Positions 15,681 through 25,352 of a DNA stretch of 64,000 nucleotides are shown here, one piece after another. Position numbers and translations under genes: made by a program. The DNA is from Streptomyces mirabilis (GTDB lineage Bacteria; Actinomycetota; Actinomycetes; Streptomycetales; Streptomycetaceae). Below the pieces are notes generated by a model. The model saw only the letters and a list, made by a program, of their open reading frames with translations. It was not told where the DNA came from and searched no databases. Numbering within the stretch: position 1 is the first letter of the stretch; each line of letters begins with the position of its first letter. The stretch is taken from positions 5,952,001 to 6,016,000 of the forward strand of contig NZ_CP074102.1 in assembly GCF_018310535.1 (NCBI RefSeq), given 5' to 3'.

Positions 15681-16634
15681 ATGACGGCGTCGAAACCCTC
15701 TCACGACGAGTCCAGGACCTTCCCCCACTCTCGGCTCCGCCCGAGCGGGGGGACCCCCACCGGCGGGCAGCCGCTCGGTGGCGCCCACCTCGACAGTACG
15801 GCGCAACTCATGAACGCGATCACCAGCCAGCTCGGCAGTCAGCTCAGCCTCGTCTCGCTGAACGGGACCCGCCGCCCCGCGCCGCCGCCGCTCGTCCTCG
15901 TCGCGCACGGCAGCCGCGACCCGCGCGCGCTGAGCACCGTACGCACCCTGATCGAGCGCGTCCGCGAGCTGCGCCCGCACCTGTCCGTGCACCTCGGTCA
16001 CATCGAGCTCAACGAACCGCTGCTGGCGGACACGCTCGCCTCCCTCGACACCGGGGACGGCGCCGACGGTGCCGTCCTCGTGCCGTTGCTGCTCAGCCGC
16101 GGCTACCACGTCAAGCGGGACATCCCCGAGGCCGCGGCCGCCGTCCCGGGACTGCGGGCCCGTATCGCCGCCCCGCTCGGCCCGCACCCCCTGCTCGTCG
16201 AGACGCTGTACGCGCGGCTCGTCGAGGCCGGCTGGCGGACCGGGATGAGCGACACGGCCCGGCGTGCCGGCGGAGTCGTGCTCGCCGCCGCGGGCTCGCG
16301 CGACCCGGAGTCGATCACCGACACCCGCCGCACCGCCCAACTGCTGGCCGAACGCCTCGGCGTGCCCGTCGTCCCCGCGTACGCCTCCGCCGCCGCGCCC
16401 ACCGTCGCCGCCGCCGTGCGCGCCCTGGCCGCGCGTGGCCGCCACCGCATCGCCGTCGCCTCCTACTTCACCGCGCCCGGCCGCTTCGCCACCGAGTGCG
16501 CCGCGGCCGCCCCCTGGATCGCCGCCGCCCCGCTGGGCACCCACGCCGCGATGGCCCGCCTGATCCTGCACCGCTACGACCAGGCCGTGGCGACTCCCGA
16601 ACCGGCCCCGGAACGCGAGCTGGCCTCGGCCTGA
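15681..16634 (+). CDS. Sirohydrochlorin chelatase-type (CbiX/SirB) protein
   Basis: 317 aa two-lobed class II chelatase that inserts a metal (ferrous iron for siroheme, cobalt for cobalamin) into sirohydrochlorin. The N-lobe has catalytic-type His in VLVAHGSRDPRALSTV, with SRGYHVKRDIPEA; the C-lobe has the related VLAAAGSRDPESI with Ala in place of His, as in long CbiX forms. The start is uncertain: neither ATG at 15681 nor ATG at 15810 has a good ribosome site. The extra N-terminal residues 14-27 are encoded by a dispersed repeat element. Siroheme is needed by NirB upstream and by sulfite reductase. Confidence 0.85.
   Translation: MTASKPSHDESRTFPHSRLRPSGGTPTGGQPLGGAHLDSTAQLMNAITSQLGSQLSLVSLNGTRRPAPPPLVLVAHGSRDPRALSTVRTLIERVRELRPHLSVHLGHIELNEPLLADTLASLDTGDGADGAVLVPLLLSRGYHVKRDIPEAAAAVPGLRARIAAPLGPHPLLVETLYARLVEAGWRTGMSDTARRAGGVVLAAAGSRDPESITDTRRTAQLLAERLGVPVVPAYASAAAPTVAAAVRALAARGRHRIAVASYFTAPGRFATECAAAAPWIAAAPLGTHAAMARLILHRYDQAVATPEPAPERELASA
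15719..15761. repeat. Streptomyces-type short palindromic repeat inside the chelatase 5' end
   Basis: A C-tract, a CTCGG/CCGAG stem and a G-tract (core CTCTCGGCTCCGCCCGAGC) form a compact palindrome. A related copy lies at 22944-22980 (CTCTCGACTTCGCTCGAGC), also between C- and G-tracts. Here it is read through in frame as residues about 14-27 (SRLRPSGGTPTGG) if translation starts at 15681. Confidence 0.6.
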
Positions 16635-16696
16635 TCCACGCCTCCCGGCGGTAGGCCGCGCCCCGTTTGTCACTGCCTGCGTTTACTGTCGGGTAC

Positions 16697-18010
16697 ATGG
16701 ACGGCACCGCACCCCTCTCCGACGAGTACGACCCGACGTCAGTCGAGCGCTGGGCCGTAGAACCCGACAAACGTCCCGGCCGCACCGCCTTCCAGCGCGA
16801 CCGCGCACGCGTGCTGCACTCCTCCGCGCTGCGCCGCCTCGCGGGCAAGACCCAGGTCGTCACCCCGGGGACCCGCAGTCAGGCCTGGGACGCCAGCGCC
16901 CGCACCCGCCTCACCCACTCCCTGGAGTGCGCCCAGGTCGGCCGCGAGCTCGGCGCCGCCCTCGGCTGCGACCCCGACCTCGTCGAGGCCGCCTGCCTCT
17001 CCCACGACCTCGGCCACCCACCCTTCGGGCACAACGGCGAACAGGCGCTGAACGAGTTCGCGGAGGACTGCGGCGGCTTCGAGGGCAACGCGCAGTCGCT
17101 GCGCCTGCTGACCAGGATCGAGCCCAAGCGCTTCGCCCACTCGGAAGAGACGGGCGAACTCGTCAGCGTGGGACTGAACCTCACCCGCGCCGCCCTCGAC
17201 GCCGCCACCAAGTACCCCTGGCCGCGCGGCGCCCACCCCACCGACCCCGCCTCACCGAAGTTCGGGGCCTACGAGGACGACCGGCCGGTCTTCGACTGGA
17301 TCCGCAAGGGCGCCCCCGGCACCCGTACGTGCTTCGAGGCCCAGGTCATGGACTGGTCCGACGACGTGGCGTACTCGGTGCACGACGTCGAGGACGGTCT
17401 GCACGCCGGTCACATCGACCCCAACTGCCTGCATGCCGAACCGGAGCGCGAGGAGATCTTCAAGGTCGCCATCGGCCGGTACGTGCCCGCCGACACCGAC
17501 CCCGCCGAGCTCTCCGAGGCCCTCGACCGGCTCCTGGAGCAGGAGTGGTGGCCGCACGGGTACGACGGATCGGCCGTCGCGCAGGCCCGGTTGAAGGACG
17601 CCACCAGCCAGCTCATCGGCCGCTTCTGCCTGGCCGCCGAGGGCGCCACCCGCGCGCGGTACGGCGCCGGCCGCCTCACCCGGTACGCGGCGGAGCTGGT
17701 CGTCCCGCGCGCCGCCCGCCACGAGTGCGCCGTCCTCAAGGCCGTCGCCGACCGGTACGTCATGCAGCGTGCCGAGCAGGAGCGGCTGCGCGCCGATCAG
17801 CGGATCGTCGTCGCCGAGCTGGCCGAGGCGCTCACCGCCCGCGCCCCGGACGGTCTTGACCCGCAGTTCCGGGCGCTGTTCGACGAGGCCGGGGACGATC
17901 GCGCGCGCAAGCGGGTGATCGTCGACCAGATTGCCTCGCTCACCGACGCCTCGGCACGTTCACTGCATCTCAGGTTCACCACCCGCCCCACAGGCGGCGG
18001 CGGAGTGTGA
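16697..18010 (+). CDS. dgt: Deoxyguanosinetriphosphate triphosphohydrolase-like protein
   Basis: 437 aa HD-domain enzyme that hydrolyses dNTPs (dGTP) to deoxynucleoside and triphosphate, balancing nucleotide pools. Metal-binding HD residues are visible in [16 protein letters not shown] and [17 protein letters not shown], with the downstream Asp in [36 protein letters not shown] is the usual N-terminal family block. The start at ATG 16697 fits that block; a TTG 30 nt earlier is less likely. It sits upstream of the flavoprotein and dnaG in the same direction, a housekeeping arrangement. Confidence 0.94.
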   Translation: MDGTAPLSDEYDPTSVERWAVEPDKRPGRTAFQRDRARVLHSSALRRLAGKTQVVTPGTRSQAWDASARTRLTHSLECAQVGRELGAALGCDPDLVEAACLSHDLGHPPFGHNGEQALNEFAEDCGGFEGNAQSLRLLTRIEPKRFAHSEETGELVSVGLNLTRAALDAATKYPWPRGAHPTDPASPKFGAYEDDRPVFDWIRKGAPGTRTCFEAQVMDWSDDVAYSVHDVEDGLHAGHIDPNCLHAEPEREEIFKVAIGRYVPADTDPAELSEALDRLLEQEWWPHGYDGSAVAQARLKDATSQLIGRFCLAAEGATRARYGAGRLTRYAAELVVPRAARHECAVLKAVADRYVMQRAEQERLRADQRIVVAELAEALTARAPDGLDPQFRALFDEAGDDRARKRVIVDQIASLTDASARSLHLRFTTRPTGGGGV

Positions 18011-18101
18011 CCCTGCGTGGCCTGATCGGGCCACACCCTCTTCCCGCATCACGCTGCGTGCGGGACGCTCGCTTGGCGACAACGTTACGAGGAGGCATCA
18101 A

Positions 18102-19367
18102 GTGGTCGACGCGGATCAGACATTCGTCATCGTCGGAGGAGGCCTGGCCGGCGCCAAGGCAGCCGAGACGCTCCGAGCGGAGGGTTTCACCGGCCGCGTG
18201 ATACTGATCTGCGACGAACGTGACCACCCCTACGAGCGCCCGCCGCTCTCCAAGGGCTATCTGCTCGGCAAGGAGGAGCGGGACAGCGTCTTCGTGCACG
18301 AACCCGCCTGGTACGCGCAGAACGACGTGGAGCTGCACCTCGGCCAGACCGTCGACGCCATCGACCGCACGGCGAAGACCGTCCGCTTCGGCGACGACGG
18401 CACCCTCGTCCACTACGACAAGCTGCTCCTCGCGACCGGCGCCGAGCCGCGCCGCCTCGACATCCCCGGGACGGACCTCGCGGGCGTCCACCACCTGCGC
18501 CGCCTCGCCCACGCCGAACGCCTCAAGGGCGTCCTGGCCGCGCTCGGCCGTGACAACGGCCACATCGTGATCGCGGGCGGGGGCTGGATCGGCCTGGAGG
18601 TCGCGGCGGCGGCCCGCGAGTACGGCGCCGAGGTCACCGTCGTCGAACACGGGCCGACCCCGCTGCATACGGTCCTCGGCCCCGAGCTGGGCCAGCTCTT
18701 CGCCGAGCTGCACCGCGAACACGGCGTCCGCTTCCACTTCGGGGCCCGGCTCACCGAGATCGTCGGCCAGGACGGCATGGTGCTGGCCGCCCGCACGGAC
18801 GACGGCGAGGAGCACCTCGCCCACGACGTCCTGGCGGCCATCGGAGCGGCGCCGCGCACGGGCCTCGCCGAGGCCGCGGGCCTGGAGATCGCCGACCGGG
18901 CGCACGGCGGCGGTATCGCGGTCGACGAGCGGCTGCGCACCTCCGACCCCGACATCTACGCCGCCGGTGACGTCGCCGCCTTCCCGCACCCCCTCTTCGA
19001 CACCCGGCTGCGCGTCGAGCACTGGGCCAACGCTCTCAACGGCGGACCGGCGGCGGCCCGCTCGATGCTGGACCGCGGGACGGTGTACGACCGCGTGCCC
19101 TATTTCTTCTCCGACCAGTACGACGTCGGGCTCGAGTACTCGGGCTGGGCGCCGGCGGGGACGTACGACGAAGTGGTGATCCGGGGCGACGCGGGCAAAC
19201 GCCAGTTCATCGCCTTCTGGGTGAAGGACCGGCGGGTGCTGGCCGGGATGAACGTGAATGTGTGGGACGTCACGGAACCCATCCAGCGACTGATCCGGTC
19301 CCGGGCCCAGGTGGACACCGAGGCGCTCGCCGACCCGCACGTACCGCTGGAGAGCCTTGTCCCCTGA
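18102..19367 (+). CDS. Ferredoxin reductase-like NAD(P)/FAD-dependent oxidoreductase
   Basis: 421 aa from the GTG at 18102, with GGAGG 6 nt upstream. FAD-binding VIVGGGLAGAKAAETL starts near residue 7, the NAD-binding fold is HIVIAGGGWIGLEVAAAA (about 150), the second FAD motif is DIYAAGDVAAF (about 285), and a reductase C-terminal domain lies beyond about 320. This is the rubredoxin/ferredoxin reductase type that passes electrons from NAD(P)H to a ferredoxin, often for cytochrome P450s; no ferredoxin or P450 gene is adjacent. PYERPPLSKGYLLG is a conserved family block. Confidence 0.9.
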   Translation: MVDADQTFVIVGGGLAGAKAAETLRAEGFTGRVILICDERDHPYERPPLSKGYLLGKEERDSVFVHEPAWYAQNDVELHLGQTVDAIDRTAKTVRFGDDGTLVHYDKLLLATGAEPRRLDIPGTDLAGVHHLRRLAHAERLKGVLAALGRDNGHIVIAGGGWIGLEVAAAAREYGAEVTVVEHGPTPLHTVLGPELGQLFAELHREHGVRFHFGARLTEIVGQDGMVLAARTDDGEEHLAHDVLAAIGAAPRTGLAEAAGLEIADRAHGGGIAVDERLRTSDPDIYAAGDVAAFPHPLFDTRLRVEHWANALNGGPAAARSMLDRGTVYDRVPYFFSDQYDVGLEYSGWAPAGTYDEVVIRGDAGKRQFIAFWVKDRRVLAGMNVNVWDVTEPIQRLIRSRAQVDTEALADPHVPLESLVP

Positions 19368-19511
19368 CCGATCAGAGGTCCCTGCGACGAACGGCGGCCA
19401 TCGACTGTCACACCACCCCCGGCTGTGATTCCCGGGGGGCGACCCCCGGACCCCCGGCCGGGGCGTTCGCCTCGCCCCAGGAGTGTCAGTCCGGCCCCGT
19501 AGAATCACCTC

Positions 19512-21416
19512 GTGGCTGGAAGGATCAACGACGAGGACGTGAAGGCGGTTCGGGACGCGGTCCCGATCGACGCCGTCGTGTCCGAGTACCTCCAGCTGCG
19601 CAACGCGGGCGGCGGAAACCTCAAGGGTCTGTGCCCCTTCCACGACGAGAAGTCCCCGTCCTTCCAGGTCAGCCCCAGCAAGGGTCTCTTCCACTGCTTC
19701 GGCTGCCAGGAGGGCGGCGACACCATCACGTTCGTGATGAAGGTCGACCACCTCACCTTCTCCGAGGCCGTCGAGCGCCTCGCCGGACAGGCCGGCATCA
19801 CCCTGCGCTACGAGGAGGGCGGGTACAACCCCTCCCACCAGCGGGGCGAGCGGATCCGCCTGGTCGAGGCGCACAAGATCGCCGCTCAGTACTACGTGGA
19901 GCAGCTCGACATCAGCCCCGAGGCCGACGCGGGCCGCAAGTTCCTCGCCGAGCGCGGTTTCGACCAGGCCGCCGCCGCGCACTTCGGCGTCGGTTACAGC
20001 CCCCAGGGCTGGGACCACCTCACCCGCCATCTGCGCGGCAAGGGCTTCACCGACAAGGAGCTGCTCCTCTCCGGCCTCTCCCAGGAGGGCCGCCGGGGCC
20101 CCATCGACCGCTTCCGCGGGCGCCTGATGTGGCCGATCCGCGACATCGGCGGCGAGGTCGTCGGCTTCGGCGCGCGCAAACTGTACGAGGCGGACAACGG
20201 CCCGAAGTACCTGAACACGCCCGACACCGCGATCTACCGGAAGTCCCAGGTCCTCTACGGCATCGACCTCGCCAAGAAGGACATCGCCAAGGCCAGCCGC
20301 GCGGTCGTCGTTGAGGGCTACACCGACGTCATGGCCTGCCACCTGGCCGGCATCACCACCGCGATCGCGACCTGCGGCACCGCGTTCGGCGGCGACCACA
20401 TCAAGATCCTCAGACGCCTCCTGATGGACAACGGCTCGGCCCGCGTGATCTTCACCTTCGACGGCGACGCGGCGGGCCAGAAGGCCGCCCTGCGCGCCTT
20501 CGAGGACGACCAGAAGTTCGCCGCCGAGACGTACATCGCCATCGCGCCGGACGGCATGGACCCCTGCGACCTGCGCCTCGCCAAGGGCGACGAGGCGGTC
20601 GCCGACCTCGTCGAACCCCGCACGCCCCTCTTCGAGTTCGCCCTGCGCCAGATCATCCTGCGCTACGACCTGGAGACCCCGGCGGGGCGCGCGGCAGCCC
20701 TGGACGAGGCGGCGCCCATCGTCGCCCGCATCAAGAACAGCGGCGCCCAGCACGAGGTCGCCGTGCAGCTCGCCGGCATGCTCGGCATCCTCGACACCCA
20801 GTTCGTGGTCAAGCGGGTGGCCCAGCTGGCCCGTTGGGCCCGCGACCGCGGTGGCAAGGGTCCGGCCCCCGCCGACGGGCAGCGCCCCCAGCAGACGTAC
20901 GCCGCGGTCCGGACGCCCGCGGGCGGTCCGGCGCTCAACCTCCGCAACCCCGTCTACGCCACCGAGCGCGAGCTGCTCAAGCTCGCCCTCCAGCGGCCCG
21001 AGCTGGTCTCCCCGGCCTTCGACGCCTACGGGATCGACGAGTTCACCGCAGCGCCCTACGCCGCCGTACGCCTGGCGATCATGGAGTCGGGCGGTGCCGA
21101 GTACGGCACGCAGGACCCCCAGGAGTATCTGGTCCGAGTCCGCGAGGCCGCCCCGGACGACGTGGTCCGCTCCATGGTCACCGAACTGGCCGTCGAGGCG
21201 ATCATGCGCAAGACCGTCGACGAGACCTACGCGGGCGACCAGCTGGTCATGGTCCGCCGCCGCGCCGTCGAGCGCCGCATCGTGGACGTCCAGGGTGCCC
21301 TGGCCCGCGCGAGCGCCCACGGCGACCCGGCCCAGCTGGCGGCCGTGCAGAACGAGTTGTGGGTGCTCCAGCAGTACGGACAGGCGCTGCGCGAGCGGGG
21401 CGCGGAGGCGCTCTGA
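19512..21416 (+). CDS. dnaG: DNA primase
   Basis: 634 aa replicative primase that lays RNA primers at the fork. The zinc-binding domain has C41, H44, C62 and C65 (CPFHDEKSP and FHCFGC). The catalytic core and TOPRIM carry VVVEGYTDVMACHLAG (about 265) and FTFDGDAAGQKAA (about 315). The C-terminal helicase-interaction domain follows a linker rich in Pro/Gly near 455-480. It starts at GTG 19512. The upstream 144-bp gap includes a C/G-rich palindromic stretch (19432-19466), probably the end of the preceding unit. Confidence 0.97.
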   Translation: MAGRINDEDVKAVRDAVPIDAVVSEYLQLRNAGGGNLKGLCPFHDEKSPSFQVSPSKGLFHCFGCQEGGDTITFVMKVDHLTFSEAVERLAGQAGITLRYEEGGYNPSHQRGERIRLVEAHKIAAQYYVEQLDISPEADAGRKFLAERGFDQAAAAHFGVGYSPQGWDHLTRHLRGKGFTDKELLLSGLSQEGRRGPIDRFRGRLMWPIRDIGGEVVGFGARKLYEADNGPKYLNTPDTAIYRKSQVLYGIDLAKKDIAKASRAVVVEGYTDVMACHLAGITTAIATCGTAFGGDHIKILRRLLMDNGSARVIFTFDGDAAGQKAALRAFEDDQKFAAETYIAIAPDGMDPCDLRLAKGDEAVADLVEPRTPLFEFALRQIILRYDLETPAGRAAALDEAAPIVARIKNSGAQHEVAVQLAGMLGILDTQFVVKRVAQLARWARDRGGKGPAPADGQRPQQTYAAVRTPAGGPALNLRNPVYATERELLKLALQRPELVSPAFDAYGIDEFTAAPYAAVRLAIMESGGAEYGTQDPQEYLVRVREAAPDDVVRSMVTELAVEAIMRKTVDETYAGDQLVMVRRRAVERRIVDVQGALARASAHGDPAQLAAVQNELWVLQQYGQALRERGAEAL

Positions 21417-21757
21417 GGCCGCCCTGCCCGGATGGGCCCGGCGCACATGCCAATCCCGTACGCCCTTCAATCGGTTTCGCGCGCGCTGAGCTGCGCACTC
21501 GGACGGCACGGTAACCACCGGGTCACGGACCGGAAGCAAAAAGTCACCGCACGCCCCTCGTGGCGGCGATGTGTCGTACTCCACACTGGGTTCCGGTGCC
21601 TGAGTCCTCGGAGCGCGGCCGACCCGCACGCGACGGGTTTCCGATTCCCGCGGTTCCGCCAAACGACTACGGGATGGACAGCGGCGAGGCCGTCGACCCC
21701 ATCCCCGACGTACCGCTGCCGCACGCCTCAGCAGCGACATCCCTGGAGGTCGCCCCC
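21417..21757. other. dnaG-sigma factor intergenic region
   Basis: About 340 bp that probably carries the sigma factor promoter. No clear consensus -35/-10 was identified. The 3' part (from 21674) can be read in frame with the sigma gene, so some or all of it could be translated if an upstream start is used. Confidence 0.4.
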
Positions 21758-22912
21758 GTGCAGACCCAGACCCTCACACAGACCGACAACCTCACGGACA
21801 CGGAAACGGACGCCGAGCCCGACGTCGTCACGGCGGTGCCCCCGCAGAGGGGTGCCGCGCACCACCCCGAGACGGAGCCGGACGGGCCGACGGCGGGCGC
21901 CGTCGAGGCGGAGGCCGAGGCCGAGCCCGTGGAGGTCGAAACCGAGGCCGAGGTCCCCGAACCCGTCGAACTGCCCCGAGGACGCAGTACGGACACCGGA
22001 GGCCCCTCCTCGGACCTGTTCCGCCAGTACCTGCGCGAGATCGGGCGCATTCCGCTGCTCACCGCGGCGGAGGAGGTCGAACTCGCCCGCCGCGTCGAGG
22101 CCGGACTCTTCGCCGAGGAGAAGCTCCGCCTCGCCCCCGACCTGGACAGTCAGCTCGCCCTCGACCTCGACAAACTCGTCGTCATGGGCCGCATGGCCAA
22201 GCGCCGCCTCATCGAGGCGAACCTGCGCCTGGTCGTCTCGGTCGCGAAACGCTATGTGGGCCGCGGGCTCACCATGCTCGACCTGGTCCAGGAGGGGAAC
22301 CTCGGTCTGATCAGGGCGGTGGAGAAGTTCGACTACGCCCGTGGGTACAAGTTCTCGACGTACGCGACCTGGTGGATCCGGCAGGCCATGTCGCGCGCGC
22401 TGGCCGATCAGGCCCGTACGATCCGGGTCCCCGTCCATGTGGTCGAGTTGATCAACCGGGTCGTGCGGGTCCAGCGGCGAATGCTGCAGGAGCGCGGCTA
22501 CGAACCGACGCCGGACGAGGTCGCCGCGCACCTCGACCTTCCCGGTGAGCGGGTGAGTGAGGTGCTGCGTCTTGCCCAGGAGCCGGTGTCGTTGCACGCG
22601 CCGGTGGGGGAGGAGGACGACGTGGCGCTCGGCGACCTGATCGAGGACGGTGACGCGACGTCGCCGGTGGAGTCCGCCGCGTTCCTGCTCCTGCGGGAAC
22701 ACCTGGAAGCGGTGCTTTCCACGCTCGGCGAGCGTGAACGCAAGGTCGTCCAGCTCCGGTACGGGCTCGCCGACGGCCGTCCCCGCACGCTCGAGGAAAT
22801 AGGCCGCATCTTCGGCGTCACCCGCGAACGCATCCGCCAGATCGAGTCCAAAACCCTCAACAAACTGAGGGACCACGCCTTCGCGGACCAACTCCGCGGC
22901 TACCTGGACTGA
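21758..22912 (+). CDS. hrdA: Principal-type RNA polymerase sigma factor, HrdA-like
   Basis: 384 aa from the GTG at 21758, chosen for GGAGG with 8-nt spacing; an ATG at 21674 would add 28 residues without a good ribosome site. The N-terminal 85 residues are acidic, Thr/Glu-rich and of low complexity. Then come region 1.2 ([16 protein letters not shown]), the rpoD-box region 2 ([38 protein letters not shown]), region 3 and region 4 with [19 protein letters not shown]. Position next to dnaG, as I recall for hrdA of S. coelicolor, supports HrdA rather than HrdC/D. It is an alternative group 2 sigma, usually non-essential. Confidence 0.85.
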   Translation: MQTQTLTQTDNLTDTETDAEPDVVTAVPPQRGAAHHPETEPDGPTAGAVEAEAEAEPVEVETEAEVPEPVELPRGRSTDTGGPSSDLFRQYLREIGRIPLLTAAEEVELARRVEAGLFAEEKLRLAPDLDSQLALDLDKLVVMGRMAKRRLIEANLRLVVSVAKRYVGRGLTMLDLVQEGNLGLIRAVEKFDYARGYKFSTYATWWIRQAMSRALADQARTIRVPVHVVELINRVVRVQRRMLQERGYEPTPDEVAAHLDLPGERVSEVLRLAQEPVSLHAPVGEEDDVALGDLIEDGDATSPVESAAFLLLREHLEAVLSTLGERERKVVQLRYGLADGRPRTLEEIGRIFGVTRERIRQIESKTLNKLRDHAFADQLRGYLD

Positions 22913-22943
22913 CCCGACGTCTCTCGCCCCCGCCGTCCCTACC

Positions 22944-23165
22944 CCCCCAAGCTCTCGACTTCGCTCGAGCAGGGGCCCCATCATCCCCGGGGGCTCCGCC
23001 CCCAGACCCCCCGATCGGCCTGAACGGCCTCGTCCTCAAACGCCGGACGGGCTGAAAGATGCGCGCCAGCGCTACTGAGGGGCGCGGGGAACTGCGCGAC
23101 CAGCCCCCACCCGACCTCAGTCGAAAGACCACCCTCCGGGGTCTGGGGCGGAGCCCCAGGAGGAT
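22944..23165. repeat. Compound dispersed-repeat region with inverted arms
   Basis: A patchwork of G/C-rich intergenic motifs. It includes a palindrome with CTCTCGACTTCGCTCGAGC (22951-22970), related to the copy inside the chelatase gene. It also has an inverted pair of 20-nt arms differing by one indel: GGGCTCCGCCCCCAGACCCC at 22991-23010 and GGGGTCTGGGGCGGAGCCCC at 23138-23157. Between the arms lies GGCGCGGGGAACTGCGCGAC (23081-23100), a motif I recognise as common between Streptomyces genes. It sits between the convergent sigma factor and ABC exporter genes and probably folds as a terminator for both. Confidence 0.65.
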
Positions 23166-23242
23166 GGGACGGGCAGGGGCGGTGGGGGCGAGGAAATGCT
23201 TTCCGTGACCCTGCCCGCCGCCCCTGCCCGCACCCCCTGGAG

Positions 23243-23421
23243 CCTGTCCGGTCGATCACGGCGGAGACGCGGGGGGTGGCACGCACATCTGCGGCGTTGT
23301 CGTCGGTCAACGACGCTCCGCGTCGCCTCCCTCCTCCGCCTTGCAGCTGCACGCACCACCCCCCGCTCACCGGCATCGACGAGGCGCCGCTGCTTCCCTC
23401 CACCGTGATCGACCGGACAGG
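23243..23421. repeat. Small element bounded by perfect 19-bp inverted repeats
   Basis: CCTGTCCGGTCGATCACGG (23243-23261) and its exact reverse complement (23403-23421) enclose 141 bp. The interior has its own smaller palindromes (GCGGGGGGTGG with CCACCCCCCGC, and CGTCGTCGGTCAACGACG). The right arm ends 3 bp before the stop codon of the ABC exporter gene. The size and symmetry resemble a MITE-like element or a long hairpin; no coding capacity is evident. Confidence 0.7.
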
Positions 23422-23423
23422 CC

Positions 23424-25352
23424 CTAGTCGACCTCCGCCACCGCCTGGGCGAACTGGGCCTTGTAGAGGCGCGCGTACGCACCGTCGGCCGCCAACAGCT
23501 CCGCATGCGCGCCCTGCTCGACGATCGACCCGTTCTCCATCACGAGGATGGTGTCCGCGTCCCGGATCGTGGAGAGCCGGTGGGCGATCACGAACGACGT
23601 CCGCCCGTGCGCGAGCTTCGCCATCGCCTTCTGGATCAGCACCTCCGTACGGGTGTCGACGGAACTGGTCGCCTCGTCGAGGACGAGGATCACCGGGTCG
23701 GACAGGAACGCCCGCGCGATGGTGATCAGCTGCTTCTCGCCCGCGCTGACCCCCGTACCCTCGTCGTCGATGACGGTGTCGTAGCCATCCGGGAGCGTAC
23801 GGATGAAACGGTCCGCGTGCGCGGCCCGCGCCGCCTCCTCGATCTCCCCGCGTGTGACCTCCCGCGAGGCCCCGTACGCGATGTTCTCCGCGATCGTGCC
23901 GCCGAACAGCCAGGTGTCCTGGAGCACCATCCCGATCCCGGCCCGGAGTTCGTCCCGGGACATGGACGCGATGTCGACCCCGTCGAGGGTGATCCGGCCG
24001 CCGGTGACGTCATAGAACCGCATCAGGAGGTTCACCAGCGTGGTCTTGCCGGCGCCGGTCGGGCCGACGATCGCCACCGTGTGGCCCGGTTCGACCTTCA
24101 GCGACAGGTCCTCGATGAGCGGCTTCTCGGGGTCGTAGCGGAAGGACACGTGCTCCAGCGCCACCCGTCCGCGCAGCTCGTCGGGGCGCGCCGCCGGCAC
24201 CGGGTCGGCCTCCTGCTCCTCCGCGTCGAGGAGCTCGAAGATGCGCTCCGCCGACGCGACACCGGACTGCACGAGGTTCGCCATCGAGGCGACCTGCGTC
24301 AGCGGCATCGAGAACTGGCGGGAGTACTGGATGAAGGCCTGGACGTCGCCGATCGACAGCGAGCCGGACGCGACGCGCAGACCGCCGACGACCGCCACCA
24401 GCACGTAGTTCAGGTTCGACACGAACATCATCAGCGGCTGCATGACCCCGCTGTTGAACTGCGCCTTGAATCCGGCCTCGTACAACTTCTCGTTCTGCTC
24501 GGCGAACTGCGCCGCCGACTCCTCCTGCCGCCCGAACACCTTCACCAGCGTGTGCCCGGTGTACATCTCCTCGATGTGGGCGTTGAGCTTGCCGGTGGTG
24601 CGCCACTGCTGCACGAAGTGCGGCTGCGAGCGCTTGCCGATGCGCGTGGCGACGAAGAAGGAGAGCGGGACCGTGACGAGCGCGACCAGCGCGAGCAGCC
24701 ACGACACCCAGAACATCATCGCGAGCACGCCGATGATGGTCAGCAGGGAGTTCACCAGCTGGCCCATCGACTGCTGCAGGGTCTGCTGGATGTTGTCGAT
24801 GTCGTTCGTGGCGCGGCTGAGCACCTCACCGCGCTGGCGCTTGTCGAAGTACGACAGCGGCAGCCGCGAGAGCTTCGCCTGCAGGTCCTCGCGCATGTGG
24901 TAGACGGTCTTGTTGACGGCCCGGTTCACCAGGCGCGTCGCCACCGCCATCAGCAGGCCGGCCAGCAGGAACGTACAGAGCGCGAGCAGCAGTACGTTTC
25001 CGACGGCACTGAAGTCGATGCCCTTGCCGGGGGTGAAGTCCGTCCCGGCGAGCATGTCGGCCATGCCGCCCTCGCCGCGCTTACGCATCGAGGCGAGGAC
25101 CTCGGCCTTGGTGGCGCCGGCCGGCATCTGCCGCCCGATGATCCCCGCGAAGACCAGGTCGGTGGCCTTGCCGAGGATCTTGGGTCCGACCACCGAGAGC
25201 CCCACGCTCAGGACGACGGCGACCAGCATCCCGTACATGGTGACGCGCTCGGGTTTGAACTGGGCCAGGAGCCTCCTCCCGGACACCTTGAAATCCATCG
25301 AGCGCTGATCGGGGCCGCCCCCGGCCATCATGCGTCCCATGGGCCCGGCCAT
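23424..25352 (-). CDS. ABC exporter half-transporter, canonical ATPase partner
   Basis: 642 aa. The start ATG at 25352 overlaps the stop of the upstream exporter gene (ATGA). The N-terminal transmembrane domain is about 40-380, with a periplasmic-type insert between helices 1 and 2. The nucleotide-binding domain has Walker A GPTGAGKTT, Walker B LVLDEATSSVD with catalytic Glu, and the switch His in FVIAHRLSTI. The signature is non-canonical (VSAGEKQ). This pattern complements the partner's, so the two form a heterodimeric exporter with one functional and one degenerate ATP site. The substrate (drug, lipid or peptide) is unknown. Confidence 0.93.
   Translation of the reverse strand: MAGPMGRMMAGGGPDQRSMDFKVSGRRLLAQFKPERVTMYGMLVAVVLSVGLSVVGPKILGKATDLVFAGIIGRQMPAGATKAEVLASMRKRGEGGMADMLAGTDFTPGKGIDFSAVGNVLLLALCTFLLAGLLMAVATRLVNRAVNKTVYHMREDLQAKLSRLPLSYFDKRQRGEVLSRATNDIDNIQQTLQQSMGQLVNSLLTIIGVLAMMFWVSWLLALVALVTVPLSFFVATRIGKRSQPHFVQQWRTTGKLNAHIEEMYTGHTLVKVFGRQEESAAQFAEQNEKLYEAGFKAQFNSGVMQPLMMFVSNLNYVLVAVVGGLRVASGSLSIGDVQAFIQYSRQFSMPLTQVASMANLVQSGVASAERIFELLDAEEQEADPVPAARPDELRGRVALEHVSFRYDPEKPLIEDLSLKVEPGHTVAIVGPTGAGKTTLVNLLMRFYDVTGGRITLDGVDIASMSRDELRAGIGMVLQDTWLFGGTIAENIAYGASREVTRGEIEEAARAAHADRFIRTLPDGYDTVIDDEGTGVSAGEKQLITIARAFLSDPVILVLDEATSSVDTRTEVLIQKAMAKLAHGRTSFVIAHRLSTIRDADTILVMENGSIVEQGAHAELLAADGAYARLYKAQFAQAVAEVD

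Noticed and set aside
17976..21740. 1254-aa minus-strand open frame across dgt, flavoprotein and dnaG
   Set aside because: It spans three well-supported plus-strand genes with complete family motifs, and has no domain of its own.
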